The notes: generated by a model from the letters alone, not told the origin. A stretch of 64,000 nt of DNA from Shewanella marina JCM 15074 (GCF_000614975.1 NZ_BALM01000013.1:1-64000), one strand, 5' to 3'. Shown: positions 19,993-29,791, counted from the first letter of the stretch. Numbers and translations are program-made.

Positions 19993-20787
19993 TTAGGCTA
20001 TTGCTTGGATTTTGTAATTGATGACTTGGCTGTAAGAGATGACATTATTATCATTGACTAAATCGCCCACTTTTAGTTTTTCTAAGACATTGTCGATAAG
20101 CACATTATCACTATTAATTAAGGCAATAATGACTTCATCTGCAGGTTCAATAAAGTGAGTTTGTCCCCAGGCGGTATAGTTAGGTGCGCCGCAAAAAACG
20201 ACAATTTCATCAGGATAACCAGCAGCTGCTATTTGCGGTAGAATTTGTTGGCAAATTCCCTCCGATTGTTGATTATTGACGGTATCAACCAGCCATTCAC
20301 ATAACCATTGATAAAAAACTTTTAATTCTGATGGATCTGCTATTGGCGTGTAATCAATATAGGCATTATTACGTTTGAGGATTGAAACCAGTTTATAGCG
20401 TTGATCAAATTGCGCTAGATTGTCTACTGGCCACCAATGCGATGCGATCCCTTTCGACTCATTGCCCCATGCTTTTCGTTGGTCAATTTTGTTGGCACCG
20501 TCAAGTTTTCTAATGGTCATATCATTACCAACCGTGATCGCTGTTGGGATAAATTGGCAGACTTTACCTTGCTGGTATCGCACGTTAAATTTAACCACAA
20601 ATTCTGGTTCAGCTTGGATATTGGCACCAAACGGCGGATATTGCAGTTCGATGCCGCTAGAAATTGCATGATTATTTAAACCATTTACAATAAAAATTCC
20701 GCTGGGTAAGAGTGACTCTGTTATTTTTTCGGCGGCAGATAAATGACCGGCAAAGTTACCGATAATTCCCAAGCTAAAACATTTCAT
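19993..20787 (-). CDS. Uncharacterised protein at the end of the citrate lyase operon (possible DUF5718 family)
   Basis: This 264-residue soluble protein has no signal peptide. It begins with CFSLGIIGNFAGHLSAAEKI. It contains the segments VVKFNVRY, ASHWWPVDNLAQFDQRYKL and GAPNYTAWGQTHFIEPADEV, and a repeated acidic pattern near the C-terminus. The layout loosely recalls the fumarylacetoacetate hydrolase-like fold and the DUF5718 family, but no catalytic residues can be named with confidence. The gene follows citG by 50 bp on the same strand and ends at the operon terminator, so it is probably co-expressed with citrate lyase. A role in citrate or oxaloacetate handling is only an inference from position. 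Confidence 0.6.
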   Translation of the reverse strand: MKCFSLGIIGNFAGHLSAAEKITESLLPSGIFIVNGLNNHAISSGIELQYPPFGANIQAEPEFVVKFNVRYQQGKVCQFIPTAITVGNDMTIRKLDGANKIDQRKAWGNESKGIASHWWPVDNLAQFDQRYKLVSILKRNNAYIDYTPIADPSELKVFYQWLCEWLVDTVNNQQSEGICQQILPQIAAAGYPDEIVVFCGAPNYTAWGQTHFIEPADEVIIALINSDNVLIDNVLEKLKVGDLVNDNNVISYSQVINYKIQAIA

Positions 20788-20837
20788 AACATATCCTTAC
20801 TGATATAAAGTAATTTAATATTGTTGCTCAAATAGTA

Positions 20838-21752
20838 TTATTGCTGACTGGTTAAGTGTTCAATTTGTGCAATAAACCAAATTGCAGAAAGGCAATCCGC
20901 ACTGCCGCCGGGTGATAAGTTTCTTTGTACACATTGATGATTAAATCGTTCAAGTTGATAGCGTAATTGGCAAGTATTTAGCGATAACCGTAATAAGCCA
21001 GCGGCGCGTTGCCGTACAAAAGCAAGACCAGCTAAGCCGCCCCGTTTAACTAAGCAGCTGTCACTATTGATCGCCATACAGGTCAATAGTGCAAGATACA
21101 TGGCATGGCTATCGTCATGGCCTACTGCCCGTGCTTGTTGATAGCGTGATAAACCACTCATGATGGTAGGAAAACCTGATTCAGCCTCCCCTCTAATCCC
21201 CTTCAATCCATATTGAGTAAATACTTTGCGTCCATGGGTATTTGCAATACCTTGGCTAAGTTCGCTTGTCATCCCTTTGCATATGGTTTGAATTGTATGT
21301 TGAATTAATCGCGCATTAATTTTCTGCTGATGCTGCATTAAATAGCCCATTGCCGCGGCTAATACCCCCAGTATAAAAATGGCACCTTTATGGGTATTCA
21401 CATTGTGGGTTGCTTTAAACATCGATGCTTCAGCCTTGATACCAATAGGTCTAATTTGCACTAATAGTCTGCTTAAATCGGTACCATCAAAATGGTAGCC
21501 CACTTGTGCTAATTCAATTAGAAACGGCAATATGGCCTGAGCACTTTTTTGGAATGTCATGATATTCATATCTTGATGAGCACCATTTGATAATGCCGTA
21601 ACCAAGCCCGGTTTTGGGTGTAGGGCCACTTCTAATAGCAGTGCGTTATAAGCCAAATTGCCAATCAGCTGGGCGGGGGCTAAAAATGGGTCAACTTGCA
21701 TTTTTATGTTTAGAACCGTGGCATCTTTATGGCGTTCTATGGCATTCATCAT
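20838..21752 (-). CDS. citG: CitG, triphosphoribosyl-dephospho-CoA synthase
   Basis: This 304-residue enzyme makes 2'-(5''-triphosphoribosyl)-3'-dephospho-CoA from ATP and dephospho-CoA, the precursor of the citrate lyase prosthetic group. Family motifs include LEVALHPKPGLVTALSNGAH (HPKPGLV), NTHKGAIFILGVLAAAMGY and GIRGEAESGFPTI. The C-terminus has NLSPGGSADCLSA. It overlaps citX by 4 bp (ATGA). The N-terminus (to about residue 25) looks slightly long but is kept because of the overlap. Confidence 0.93.
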   Translation of the reverse strand: MMNAIERHKDATVLNIKMQVDPFLAPAQLIGNLAYNALLLEVALHPKPGLVTALSNGAHQDMNIMTFQKSAQAILPFLIELAQVGYHFDGTDLSRLLVQIRPIGIKAEASMFKATHNVNTHKGAIFILGVLAAAMGYLMQHQQKINARLIQHTIQTICKGMTSELSQGIANTHGRKVFTQYGLKGIRGEAESGFPTIMSGLSRYQQARAVGHDDSHAMYLALLTCMAINSDSCLVKRGGLAGLAFVRQRAAGLLRLSLNTCQLRYQLERFNHQCVQRNLSPGGSADCLSAIWFIAQIEHLTSQQ

Positions 21753-22261
21753 TGTGTTAACTTCTCTTCAATTGCAGCTTGTAATTGTGCCAGTGAGTGG
21801 CGTTTATTGCGGCCACAATCTTTCGCTGAATGTTCACAAATAAGGCATTGGCGTGCTGAATAACCGATGGCTCTGCGTGAAACAGGTCGTCCCGATGAAT
21901 CAATCACATCAATATCCATCAGACGTCCTAATGGTAAGGATTGTTCTAGCGAGATCAGTTGAGTTTTTAAGCTTTTTGCCGTAATACCTTTGACTGCAAC
22001 CAATAAGTGTAAACCTGCTTTATGGGTTGTAATTTGTCGGCTGATAACTGAAAAAGGAGTATCTATACAATATTGTTGAATAGCGTTGAGACCCTGCACA
22101 AAAATAATATTGGCAGCTCGATTTACTTTTACAGGTCCCATCATGTTAACGCTAAAACTAATTAATAGGTCAGCGTTAGCTAATGCATGACATTGCTTAT
22201 CCATGATGAGATCGTGAAACGCCATAACGTCTAATGGACCGATAGATACTCCATTAAACAT
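21749..22261 (-). CDS. citX: CitX, apo-citrate lyase phosphoribosyl-dephospho-CoA transferase
   Basis: This 170-residue protein attaches the prosthetic group to the acyl carrier subunit CitD. Family features are VISRQITTHKAGLHLLVAVKG, the LGRLMDIDVIDSSGRPVSR segment, and a C-terminal CLICEHSAKDCGRNKRHS tail. The coding region starts directly at the end of citF (22261 is shared with the citF stop) and overlaps citG, so the genes are tightly coupled. Confidence 0.93.
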   Translation of the reverse strand: MFNGVSIGPLDVMAFHDLIMDKQCHALANADLLISFSVNMMGPVKVNRAANIIFVQGLNAIQQYCIDTPFSVISRQITTHKAGLHLLVAVKGITAKSLKTQLISLEQSLPLGRLMDIDVIDSSGRPVSRRAIGYSARQCLICEHSAKDCGRNKRHSLAQLQAAIEEKLTQ

Positions 22262-23685
22262 TAGTGAGCGACCTGATAAATACGATCAATCACTGAACCA
22301 TCGCGATAACGCACATTAGCGACAACTTTATCGGTATATTGAATTGCAGATGGCACACCTGTAATCAATTGAGCTCGTTGTTGTAAGGCCTCAATCGTCA
22401 TAAGTTCAATACCATTTTGTTGTAATTGCTGCTGAATATCCTGACGGGCAGGGTTTACTGCAATACCGTGATCGGTTACCAGCACATCAATTGAATCACC
22501 ACGAGTCACTAAGTTAAGTACTTTAGGTACAAGTGTTGGGATACGACCCCTAACGAGTGGTGCGACGACAATCGTTAATTTTGCGCCAACGGCGGCATCA
22601 CAGTGACCACCTGATGCGCCTCGGATCACACCATCAGATCCGGTGATCACATTGACATTAAATTCAGTATCAACTTCTAATGCAGAAAGAATGACAACAT
22701 CTAATTGATCAACTGCGGCGCCTTTACTGGTGGGGTTTGCATACTGATTAGCGCTAATTTCAATGTGGTTTTCATTACGTGCAAGGCTATCTGCAGCTGT
22801 GGCATCAAATGATTGCACATCTAATAGTTTTTTGATCAAACCTTGTTGATGTAGATCGACCATCGTCGCGGTAATACCACCTAAGCCAAATGCCGCAGTA
22901 ATATTGTTTTTAATCATTTTGGGGGCGAGAAAACGAGTGACCGCAAGAGACGCACCACCAGAACCTGTTTGTAAGCTGAATCCATCGTAAAAATAACCGC
23001 TATGCTCAATGACATCCGCCGCTTTTTTCGCAATTAATAGCTCTCGTGGATTCGTGGTCATCCGAGTCGCACCGCCACCAATTTTTGACGGATCGCCGAG
23101 TTGATTGACCAATACCACACTATCAACGCAATCTTGAGCAATTGAAGCCGGACTATTAGGATAAGGTACCAATTTTTCGGCTAAAATAATGGTGTGCTTA
23201 GCATAGTTAGCATCGACTTTGGCATAGCCTAGCGAACCGCAACGAGCATTACCCGAAATGGCATTTGCGTTACCGAATTTATCGGTAATAGGCGCACCTA
23301 AAAAGGCGACATCAATATTAAGTTCGCCAGATTGAATTAAATGAACACGGCCGCCATGAGAGTGGATCTCAACTGGATTTTGCATCAAACCATTACTGAT
23401 TTCATCGGCTAAGTGACCACGTAAACCAGAAGTATAGATTTTGCTTATTACGCCCGCTTTAATATGTTCAACTAAAGGCGCATGACAATCGGTTAATGAA
23501 CTAGATGCTAGCGTTAAATTTTTAAATCCCATTGCAGCAATGGTTGCCATTACATCATTAATTAACAGATCGCCATTACGGAAAGCATGGTGAAATGAGA
23601 TGGTGTCACCATCTTTTAACCCAGAAGCGAGAATGGCATCTTTTAAATCAGAGCGAAGTTTTCTATCTTGTTTATTAGTGTTCAT
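22261..23685 (-). CDS. citF: CitF, citrate lyase alpha subunit (citrate:acetyl-ACP transferase)
   Basis: This 474-residue subunit swaps the acetyl group on the CitD carrier for citrate. Recognisable segments are FHHAFRNGDLLINDV, IHSHGGRVHLIQSG, KIGGGATRMTTNPRELLIAK, the glycine-rich LQTGSGGASLAVTRF and TGSDGVIRGASGGHCDAAVG. The length and the C-terminal RYRDGSVIDRIYQV match the family. It shares its first base with the end of citE and is followed without a gap by citX. Confidence 0.96.
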   Translation of the reverse strand: MNTNKQDRKLRSDLKDAILASGLKDGDTISFHHAFRNGDLLINDVMATIAAMGFKNLTLASSSLTDCHAPLVEHIKAGVISKIYTSGLRGHLADEISNGLMQNPVEIHSHGGRVHLIQSGELNIDVAFLGAPITDKFGNANAISGNARCGSLGYAKVDANYAKHTIILAEKLVPYPNSPASIAQDCVDSVVLVNQLGDPSKIGGGATRMTTNPRELLIAKKAADVIEHSGYFYDGFSLQTGSGGASLAVTRFLAPKMIKNNITAAFGLGGITATMVDLHQQGLIKKLLDVQSFDATAADSLARNENHIEISANQYANPTSKGAAVDQLDVVILSALEVDTEFNVNVITGSDGVIRGASGGHCDAAVGAKLTIVVAPLVRGRIPTLVPKVLNLVTRGDSIDVLVTDHGIAVNPARQDIQQQLQQNGIELMTIEALQQRAQLITGVPSAIQYTDKVVANVRYRDGSVIDRIYQVAH

Positions 23686-24578
23686 TACAATTCCTCTCTA
23701 ATTCCTGATACCGCACGTTCAAGGGTTAAGCGCGCCCGTTCAATAATAGGGGCATCAACCATTTTGCCGTTAAGTGATGCAACGCCTAAGCCTTTTTCTT
23801 CCGCTTCTGTTGCCGCAGCAATTACGGCTTGAGCATGGTCGACTTCTTTGAGCGTTGGCGCATAGATATTGTGAAGAATATCGATTTGACGGGGATTAAT
23901 TAAGGATTTGCCATCAAAACCAAGTTGTTTAATCAGTTCTGCCTCATGAATAAAGCCAGCCTCATTATTGGCATCACTATAAACAGTATCGAAGCATTGA
24001 ATGCCTGCTGCGCGTGCAGCTTGTATTATTGAGCAGCGCGCAAATAATAATTCAATACCATCTGCTGAACGGTTGGTTTTTAAATTGCGCACATAATCTT
24101 CAGCACCTAATGCGATACCAATAAGACGTTTTGAAGCAAAGGCAATCTCTTTGGCATTGGTGATCCCAAGCGCTGACTCAATTGCGGCTAATAGTTTAGT
24201 TGAACCAACGGGTCTGCCATAAGCCTGTTCAGCGTGTTCAATAACAGCTTCCATATCAATGACATCTTGAGCTGAATCGGTTTTTGCGAGACGGATAACA
24301 TCAACACCAGCAGCAACTACTGCATTAACATCATCAACACCGAATGCAGAGTCGAGTGAATTAACACGAACGACCACTTCTTTATCTTGATATAGCGGAT
24401 GTTGCAGCGCATTAAATAGGATTAAGCGAGCGCTATCTTTTTCACGTAAAGCGACACTATCTTCCAAATCGAACATGATGGAGTCGGTATCGTAAATAAA
24501 TGAATTGGAAACCATTGCGGCATTTGAAGCCGGCACAAATAACATTGAACGACGAAGTTTCATTACATCTCCTCCCAA
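23685..24578 (-). CDS. citE: CitE, citrate lyase beta subunit (citryl-ACP lyase)
   Basis: This 297-residue subunit cleaves citryl-ACP to acetyl-ACP and oxaloacetate. It is a TIM-barrel HpcH/HpaI aldolase family member. Visible features are [35 protein letters not shown] with the metal-binding acidic residues, [24 protein letters not shown] and [15 protein letters not shown]. The ORF may begin at MKLRRSML (24563) rather than at 24578. It overlaps citD by 16 bp, which is usual in these operons. Confidence 0.95.
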   Translation of the reverse strand: MGGDVMKLRRSMLFVPASNAAMVSNSFIYDTDSIMFDLEDSVALREKDSARLILFNALQHPLYQDKEVVVRVNSLDSAFGVDDVNAVVAAGVDVIRLAKTDSAQDVIDMEAVIEHAEQAYGRPVGSTKLLAAIESALGITNAKEIAFASKRLIGIALGAEDYVRNLKTNRSADGIELLFARCSIIQAARAAGIQCFDTVYSDANNEAGFIHEAELIKQLGFDGKSLINPRQIDILHNIYAPTLKEVDHAQAVIAAATEAEEKGLGVASLNGKMVDAPIIERARLTLERAVSGIREEL

Positions 24579-24847
24579 TTAAGGGCTGAAAGTTCGGCAC
24601 CTCGTAATGCTGCGGTTTCTACTCGTGCGGCAATAATACAATCAAGTGCCCCTGAGTCAGTGACACGCCATTGACCATTTTCAATATGTAGTTTTGTTAG
24701 TATGTTACGTACTTGAGTTTCAACGGCATCTCTAAACTGAGTCGCTGATGATGTCACGCTGAGGCTAAATTGCGGCTGAGGCTCAACCTCAACAAATAGA
24801 TCAGAGCTTTCAAAAGTACCAGCAACCGCTGATTGATGTATTTTCAT
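24563..24847 (-). CDS. citD: CitD, citrate lyase acyl carrier protein (gamma subunit)
   Basis: This 94-residue acyl carrier subunit receives the phosphoribosyl-dephospho-CoA group on a serine. The N-terminal [20 protein letters not shown] contains the conserved [11 protein letters not shown] motif with the modified serine. The C-terminus has [20 protein letters not shown], also conserved. It sits between citC (12-bp gap) and citE (overlap). Confidence 0.95.
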   Translation of the reverse strand: MKIHQSAVAGTFESSDLFVEVEPQPQFSLSVTSSATQFRDAVETQVRNILTKLHIENGQWRVTDSGALDCIIAARVETAALRGAELSALNWEEM

Positions 24848-24859
24848 TATGACTCCTAA

Positions 24860-25867
24860 TTAAATTTGTAGTGCATAACCATGGTGTTCAATAAGGTAAT
24901 TAATGGTGGATATGGGCAATAAGCTCGCCACCAGCGTTGTTGCATTTAATAAATTATTTCTCACTGTTGAGGCTGAAATACTGATACCACTGAGTGCGAG
25001 TCGTTTAATCTCTACAACGCTAATTTGTGGCGGTAACATGGCCATCATGACTTGGTTATAATTTTGGGTAATAGGGCAGTTAGGTTCGCTGCCGATATAG
25101 CGATGGGTAATGCCTAAGCAGGGGGCGATATAGCGTACAAATATTTCACAGTCGATCTCAGCATGTAGTTGATTGACTAAGTGACTCTCTTTTAAAAAGT
25201 AAGACGGAAAGGTACGTTTACTGATCATATAATCATTGCCTTCATGCACTGTAATATTGCGCAGATGTTGGCAACCATTACGTACCATCGCTAATCGGTC
25301 GCTAAAGGAAAAAGGTTTGTTTTCTTCTCTTACCACAAAAACATGCACCCAATCGCAAGCCTGCGCAGCTTGTTCTATCAAATAGGCATGCCCTTTAGTG
25401 AAAGGATTTGCATTCATTTCAATGGCTGCAATACGTTTACCGATAATTTTGTGACGGCTAAGTTGATGCTGTAGGGCGAGAAGTTGTTCTGGACGATTAA
25501 CCAGTAATACTGAAGAGCGTGTCAGTGAGGTTAATGCCGTGAACCCCATACTTTGAAAAATACTGACCTTGTCAGGAGCGGTGAAAATGGACAAACTTTT
25601 TCGATGTAATTGATAAGCGCAGAGGATAATCTCAGTTACCATTGCCCGAGAAATTCCAGCACCTTGGTAATTATTTTCGATCGCAAAACATTTTAGAATA
25701 TGGCCAGCGAGTCCAACGCAGCCCACCAACACTTGTTGCTGATTATGGGCAATGCAGAAATATTCAATATCTGACTCATATCTTAATCCTTGGCTTGCGA
25801 TTAATTGCTCAATTGCTGTTTGATATAGCATTGAGTTAGCGCTGACGATTGAATATTGGATTTGCAT
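24860..25867 (-). CDS. citC: CitC, [citrate (pro-3S)-lyase] ligase
   Basis: This 335-residue enzyme activates citrate lyase by acetylating the thiol of the CitD prosthetic group with acetate and ATP. It has an N-terminal GNAT-like domain (about residues 1-125; NNYQGAGISRAMVTEI) and a C-terminal nucleotidyltransferase domain beginning AIEMNANPFTKGHAYLIEQA, with the GH of the HxGH-type motif. The serine-rich SGISISASTVRN segment is also typical. It is the first gene of the citCDEFXG operon. A CRP-like site lies 55-70 bp before the start. Confidence 0.95.
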   Translation of the reverse strand: MQIQYSIVSANSMLYQTAIEQLIASQGLRYESDIEYFCIAHNQQQVLVGCVGLAGHILKCFAIENNYQGAGISRAMVTEIILCAYQLHRKSLSIFTAPDKVSIFQSMGFTALTSLTRSSVLLVNRPEQLLALQHQLSRHKIIGKRIAAIEMNANPFTKGHAYLIEQAAQACDWVHVFVVREENKPFSFSDRLAMVRNGCQHLRNITVHEGNDYMISKRTFPSYFLKESHLVNQLHAEIDCEIFVRYIAPCLGITHRYIGSEPNCPITQNYNQVMMAMLPPQISVVEIKRLALSGISISASTVRNNLLNATTLVASLLPISTINYLIEHHGYALQI

Positions 25868-26224
25868 AATCCCCTCCCTAATTTCATCTCACTATTTTTA
25901 AGGGGTTAGGGCATGAATAAATTTGAGCTATATCGCTATTTATGAGCGAAATAATATTCTTAATAAATTTAATAAATTTAATTGGCTTACCAGAGGGTTT
26001 TAAGCATGAAAGCGCGCTATTGCAGGGGGATAAAGTCTGATATTAAAAAATTACACTGGGTCAGTGATTAAATGATGAAATTAGATATCAAGCGTTGAAA
26101 ATAATTAAGTTCATTAAAACTATTAAAGCAATTTATCACAGTCAAATTATGTGATCTGGTCAAATAAATTCGCTAAAAATAATCGTACTTTGTTAATCAG
26201 TTAATTCACACTGGAATATTAACA
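25868..26224. other. 357-bp divergent promoter region, citC / EIIC-like gene
   Basis: This AT-rich divergent region should hold both promoters and CitB target sites. A CRP-like site near citC is listed separately. Another partial match (TGTGATCTGGTCAAA, near 26150) has one base too few in the spacer. No additional gene is visible. Confidence 0.5.
25922..25937. promoter_or_regulatory. CRP-like binding site upstream of citC
   Basis: TTTGA-gctata-TCGCT resembles CRP half-sites (TGTGA-N6-TCACA). Read with its flanks, it matches the reverse complement of the site upstream of sirA (5281-5296) at about 18 of 20 positions. CRP control of citrate fermentation is known in enterobacteria; here it is inferred. 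Confidence 0.4.
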
Positions 26225-27537
26225 ATGCTAGATACGATAATTCAATTACTGAAAGACGCCTCGATTCTAGTGTCATTATTCACCTTAGTTGGCTGTATTA
26301 TTCAACGTAAGAGCGTTAATGACACCATTATCTCTGTCACAAAAACATTCCTTGGTTTTGTTCTTCTTTTTGCTTCTGCAAGATTGATGATATCGCCATC
26401 ATTACATTCATTCTCTGATATTTTTATGATGGCGTTTAACGTCAAGGGTATCGTCCCTAATAATGAAGTTGTTATCGTTGATGCTATGGATCAATTGGGC
26501 CCACAATTTGCTTCGGCAATTGCATTAGGCTTAATTGGTGCAATGGCATTGAACTTAGTTTTTGCTCGCTTTACACCGCTTAAATATGTGGTGCTGTCAG
26601 GCCACCACGTATTTTTTATGGTGTCATGCTTAACGATTATTTCGTTACTTCACGGCTACAGTATGACCATCTCCGCCATTATGGGATCTGTGATTACCGC
26701 CGTTTGGTGTGTGGTTAGTCCGGCATTGTTAGTGGGTTATTGTCGGCGCATTAAAAATGTCGAACCGTTGCGGGTTTCAGGGGATTTCTCGATTGGTCAA
26801 TTTGGCTCGACCAGCTATATGTTATCAGGCTTTTTAGGTGATAAATTTGGTAACGTAAATAATGATATTGAACAAGCTAAAATCCCTAACGCACTTGGTT
26901 TTTTAACTGATAAAAATACCTCAACTTTTCTTGTTATGTTGCTATTCTTTGTGGTTTCAAGTGCGGTAGCAGGATTTGATAAAGTACAATTAATTGCGGA
27001 TCAACATGCTAAACATCATGCGCATATTAATGTGGTGCTATTCCTTTTAAAGCAATCAGGTCTATTTGCTGCCGGTGTATTTGTTTTAGGCCGTGGTGTG
27101 AATATGTTTGTTGAAGAGTTAATTCCTGCTTTTAAAGGTATTTCAGACAAACTGATTAAAAAGAGTATCCCTGCTATTGAGATTTATAGCTTATTCCCTT
27201 ACTCAAAGAATGCTGTGTTTGTTGGTTTTATCTGTTGTACGGTTGCAGGTTTTATCACTATGCTATTCTGCCTTACTTTGGTCTACCCGTGATTGTGCCT
27301 TCGTTATTATTCACTTTTGCTAGTGGTGGTGGAGCCGGTATTGTCGGTAATGCGACTGGTGGTGTTCGTGGTTGTATTATGGGGGCGATTGCTTGTGGTG
27401 TGCTTTCTACAATTGGTTCTGCGTTAATCTTCCAGCCAATTTGGGATGCAGGGGTGCATGCTGCAACGACCTACTCAACCACTGACTTCACTATTTTAGG
27501 CGAGTTACTGCATCATACTTTGTCACTATTTAGTTAA
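26225..27537 (+). pseudogene. Ascorbate-family PTS EIIC-like membrane transporter, frameshifted
   Basis: This is a polytopic membrane protein of the UlaA/SgaT EIIC family, with about ten hydrophobic segments. Supporting segments are SGHHVFFMVSCLTIISLLHG, DFSIGQFGSTSYMLSGFLGD and, after the break, FGLPVIVPSLL and GAGIVGNATGGVRGCIMGA (the GNATGG motif of this family). The frame stops at 27292. One base added in the TTT at 27277-27279 joins both parts into about 437 residues, near UlaA's 465. No EIIA or EIIB partner is nearby, and the gene is divergent from citCDEFXG. No other citrate carrier (CitS, CitT) appears in the window, so a substrate linked to citrate metabolism is possible but unproved. 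Confidence 0.8.
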
Positions 27538-27611
27538 TCACTTCATCGTATTGTCCTCACTTATTCATTAGCTGATTTAAGTGAGGACATTTAGTTTTAA
27601 ATTAAATTATT

Positions 27612-29597
27612 TTAGTAAAAATAATCTAACTTTAACCACAGGTTGCGACCCGGTTCGTTAACCTTAAAGGTCGGCACACTGCCAGGAACATCATTGCCAG
27701 CACCGCTGCGGCTGATATGTTCTGAGTAGTAACGATCAAATAGATTCTCTACGCCAAAGGTCAGGCGTAAATGTTCACTATGTTGCCAGCCAGCGTTTAA
27801 CGCTAAGGTGCCAAAACCTGCACTTTCACCTAAGTCTTGGCCTGAAATATTGCCTTGCCCAATAGCGACTCGACTTTGGTTATCAACCACGCGCCATAAT
27901 AAACCGAGTGACCAGTCATTAATGCGATAGTCTAGGCTAAAACGACCCTCTAACGGTGATACTTGCCCTAATGCCACATTATCCGTGTCATTATTTCCAT
28001 GGGCATAAACCACACTGATTTGTGACTGCAAAGCTTCTGTAATGCGCCATTCCATGCCTAATTCGCCGCCCCAAATCGTGGCATCAATATTACGAGAGTG
28101 ACTGGCACCGCCATTGTTATCAATCACGATATAGTCATCGATTTGACCATAGTATAAAGCGCTTGAAAGGGTGATGGATTGCGCATCGTAGATCCAACCA
28201 AGATCTAACTGTGTAGTTTGCTCAGGCTTAATATTAAAGGCTTTTTGGCTATTGTTAGCGCTGGATGATTTCATGATCTCCCAGTAATCAGGCATACGCT
28301 GGGCATGACCGACGCCGAAATAATATTGGTTTTGATCAAACTCATGTTCGATACGGGCAAAACCAGAGAAAAGATCGTCCTGACGCTCACCTTGCTGGGC
28401 AATATGTAATTCAGTTTGCCAATGATCGTAACGTAGCCCCGTCACTAATAATACGGGGTTAAAGTCATATTCAAACTCAGCGAATAAACCGTATTGCTGG
28501 TAACTCATATTTTCTTTAAAGGTTTTAGCCAGCAGATCGTCAAGACCATTGTCTGTTGCTGGATTAATGCTACGGCCTTTATGGGTTGAGTCTTGTGTAT
28601 CGGCACCTGTAACCATGGTGAGTGCGCCAATAGACCATTGCGCCCAAAGATGTGCGCCAAGAGTGCTACGGCGTACATTGCTACCAGAGTTGACCCCTTG
28701 ATCAAACTGATCCATCACATGATCATTTTCATTATGGTAAGCCTGAAACTCAATAGATTGCAGGTACTGACCATTAATCATATGTTCGCCCATCAGTGTG
28801 ACATTTTCATTTTCAATCACACGAGCTTTGTTGGCTCTATCGGCATATTCTGCGCTGCCATCTGATTTGCCGTAGCGCAGTTCCAGTAATGAGTCGTCAC
28901 TTGGCGTCCAGCCCAGTGCGACATCCATATTGCGGCGATCGTAACTCGACTGGATCGGATTGCCATGACCATCTTTATAGTGATCGCTGGCAGATTGATT
29001 AGCGGCGACTTCAAAGTAGTGGTTTTCATTACCAGCATTAAGCTCAACCACATAATCAAGCCGTTCAAAGCTGCCAGCAGTAATACTGGCGCGGCCAGAG
29101 GTTTCTTGCGCACCATAACCCTGTTTATCTTTTTCAAATAATACCGTGCCAGCAGAACCGACAGGACCATGACGTACGGTTTGTGGGCCTTTAATCACCT
29201 CAATACTGTCGTAAGATTCTGGGTAAATGTAAGCGGTTGGCGGATCCATACGGCCACCACAAGTACCATAAACATGTTGACCGTCATTAACGATATTGAT
29301 GCGTGAACCGCCTAAACCACGCAGAGAGGGATCGCCACCTGCGCCACCTTTGCGGCTAATGCTAAAGCCTGGAATGGTCTTTAAAAAGCCTGCACCATCA
29401 TATGCAGGCAAAGGGAGTCTTGGTTTTTTAGGATCGGTGACAACACTCAGAGGTTTACGCATAAGTTCACCCGTGATCACAATGCGATCATCGCAACCGT
29501 CAGTGTTATCACAAGTGTTGGCTTCATTGGCTAAACACTGCTGACCTAAGCCGCCAGTCATTAAAAGCGCCAACAATAATTTAGTCCGTTTCATCAA
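27612..29597 (-). CDS. oprC: TonB-dependent copper receptor, OprC/NosA-like
   Basis: This 661-residue outer-membrane receptor has a signal peptide ending near residue 23 (GGLGQQCLA). A plug domain contains PAYDGAGFLKTIPGFSISRK, RGGAGG-type GGAGGDPSLRGLGGSRINI and the stretch around YGTCGGRMDPPTAYI. The CGGRM Cys/Met pair is characteristic of the OprC/NosA copper receptor group. The rest is a beta-barrel ending with an aromatic residue (WLKLDYFY). It faces a RegB/RegA pair across a 194-bp gap that carries a RegA-like palindrome. It would import copper, possibly for copper enzymes such as the heme-copper SirA or terminal reductases. A strong family match; the substrate is from family knowledge. 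Confidence 0.9.
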   Translation of the reverse strand: MMKRTKLLLALLMTGGLGQQCLANEANTCDNTDGCDDRIVITGELMRKPLSVVTDPKKPRLPLPAYDGAGFLKTIPGFSISRKGGAGGDPSLRGLGGSRINIVNDGQHVYGTCGGRMDPPTAYIYPESYDSIEVIKGPQTVRHGPVGSAGTVLFEKDKQGYGAQETSGRASITAGSFERLDYVVELNAGNENHYFEVAANQSASDHYKDGHGNPIQSSYDRRNMDVALGWTPSDDSLLELRYGKSDGSAEYADRANKARVIENENVTLMGEHMINGQYLQSIEFQAYHNENDHVMDQFDQGVNSGSNVRRSTLGAHLWAQWSIGALTMVTGADTQDSTHKGRSINPATDNGLDDLLAKTFKENMSYQQYGLFAEFEYDFNPVLLVTGLRYDHWQTELHIAQQGERQDDLFSGFARIEHEFDQNQYYFGVGHAQRMPDYWEIMKSSSANNSQKAFNIKPEQTTQLDLGWIYDAQSITLSSALYYGQIDDYIVIDNNGGASHSRNIDATIWGGELGMEWRITEALQSQISVVYAHGNNDTDNVALGQVSPLEGRFSLDYRINDWSLGLLWRVVDNQSRVAIGQGNISGQDLGESAGFGTLALNAGWQHSEHLRLTFGVENLFDRYYSEHISRSGAGNDVPGSVPTFKVNEPGRNLWLKLDYFY

Positions 29598-29695
29598 TAT
29601 CTACCTTTATTTTTTGAGTGATTGGTTTGGTATTGCAACTAAGTGATGGCAATTCTAGTGAGCAGATATGGGGAAGACAAAAGCAAATCAGATTA

Positions 29696-29714
29696 CTGCG
29701 ACAATGTGTCGCAG
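29696..29714. promoter_or_regulatory. RegA/RegR-type palindrome upstream of the copper receptor
   Basis: CTGCGACA-atg-TGTCGCAG is a perfect 8-bp inverted repeat. Its core GCGACAATGTGTCGC fits the RegR-box consensus recalled for rhizobia (GNGRCRTTNNGNCGC) at all but one position. It lies about 100 bp before the oprC-like start and downstream of the regA-like gene, so that regulator is the natural candidate. Confidence 0.6.
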
Positions 29715-29791
29715 GCGATTGATACAGTGATCACATAAGCGTGAATAACTGAAGTAAAATGAATGATGTTATTGTATTTTTGCCGCGTAAA

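Noticed and set aside
26150..26164. CRP site TGTGATCTGGTCAAA before the EIIC gene
   Set aside because: The spacer is 5 bp rather than 6 and the second half is weak.
28505..29170. Open frames on both strands inside the copper receptor gene
   Set aside because: They are shadows of the receptor reading frame without start signals or domains.
29704..29760. CRP or FNR site in the oprC-regA gap (GTGATCAC)
   Set aside because: Spacing does not match either consensus; the nearby palindrome is a better regulatory candidate.
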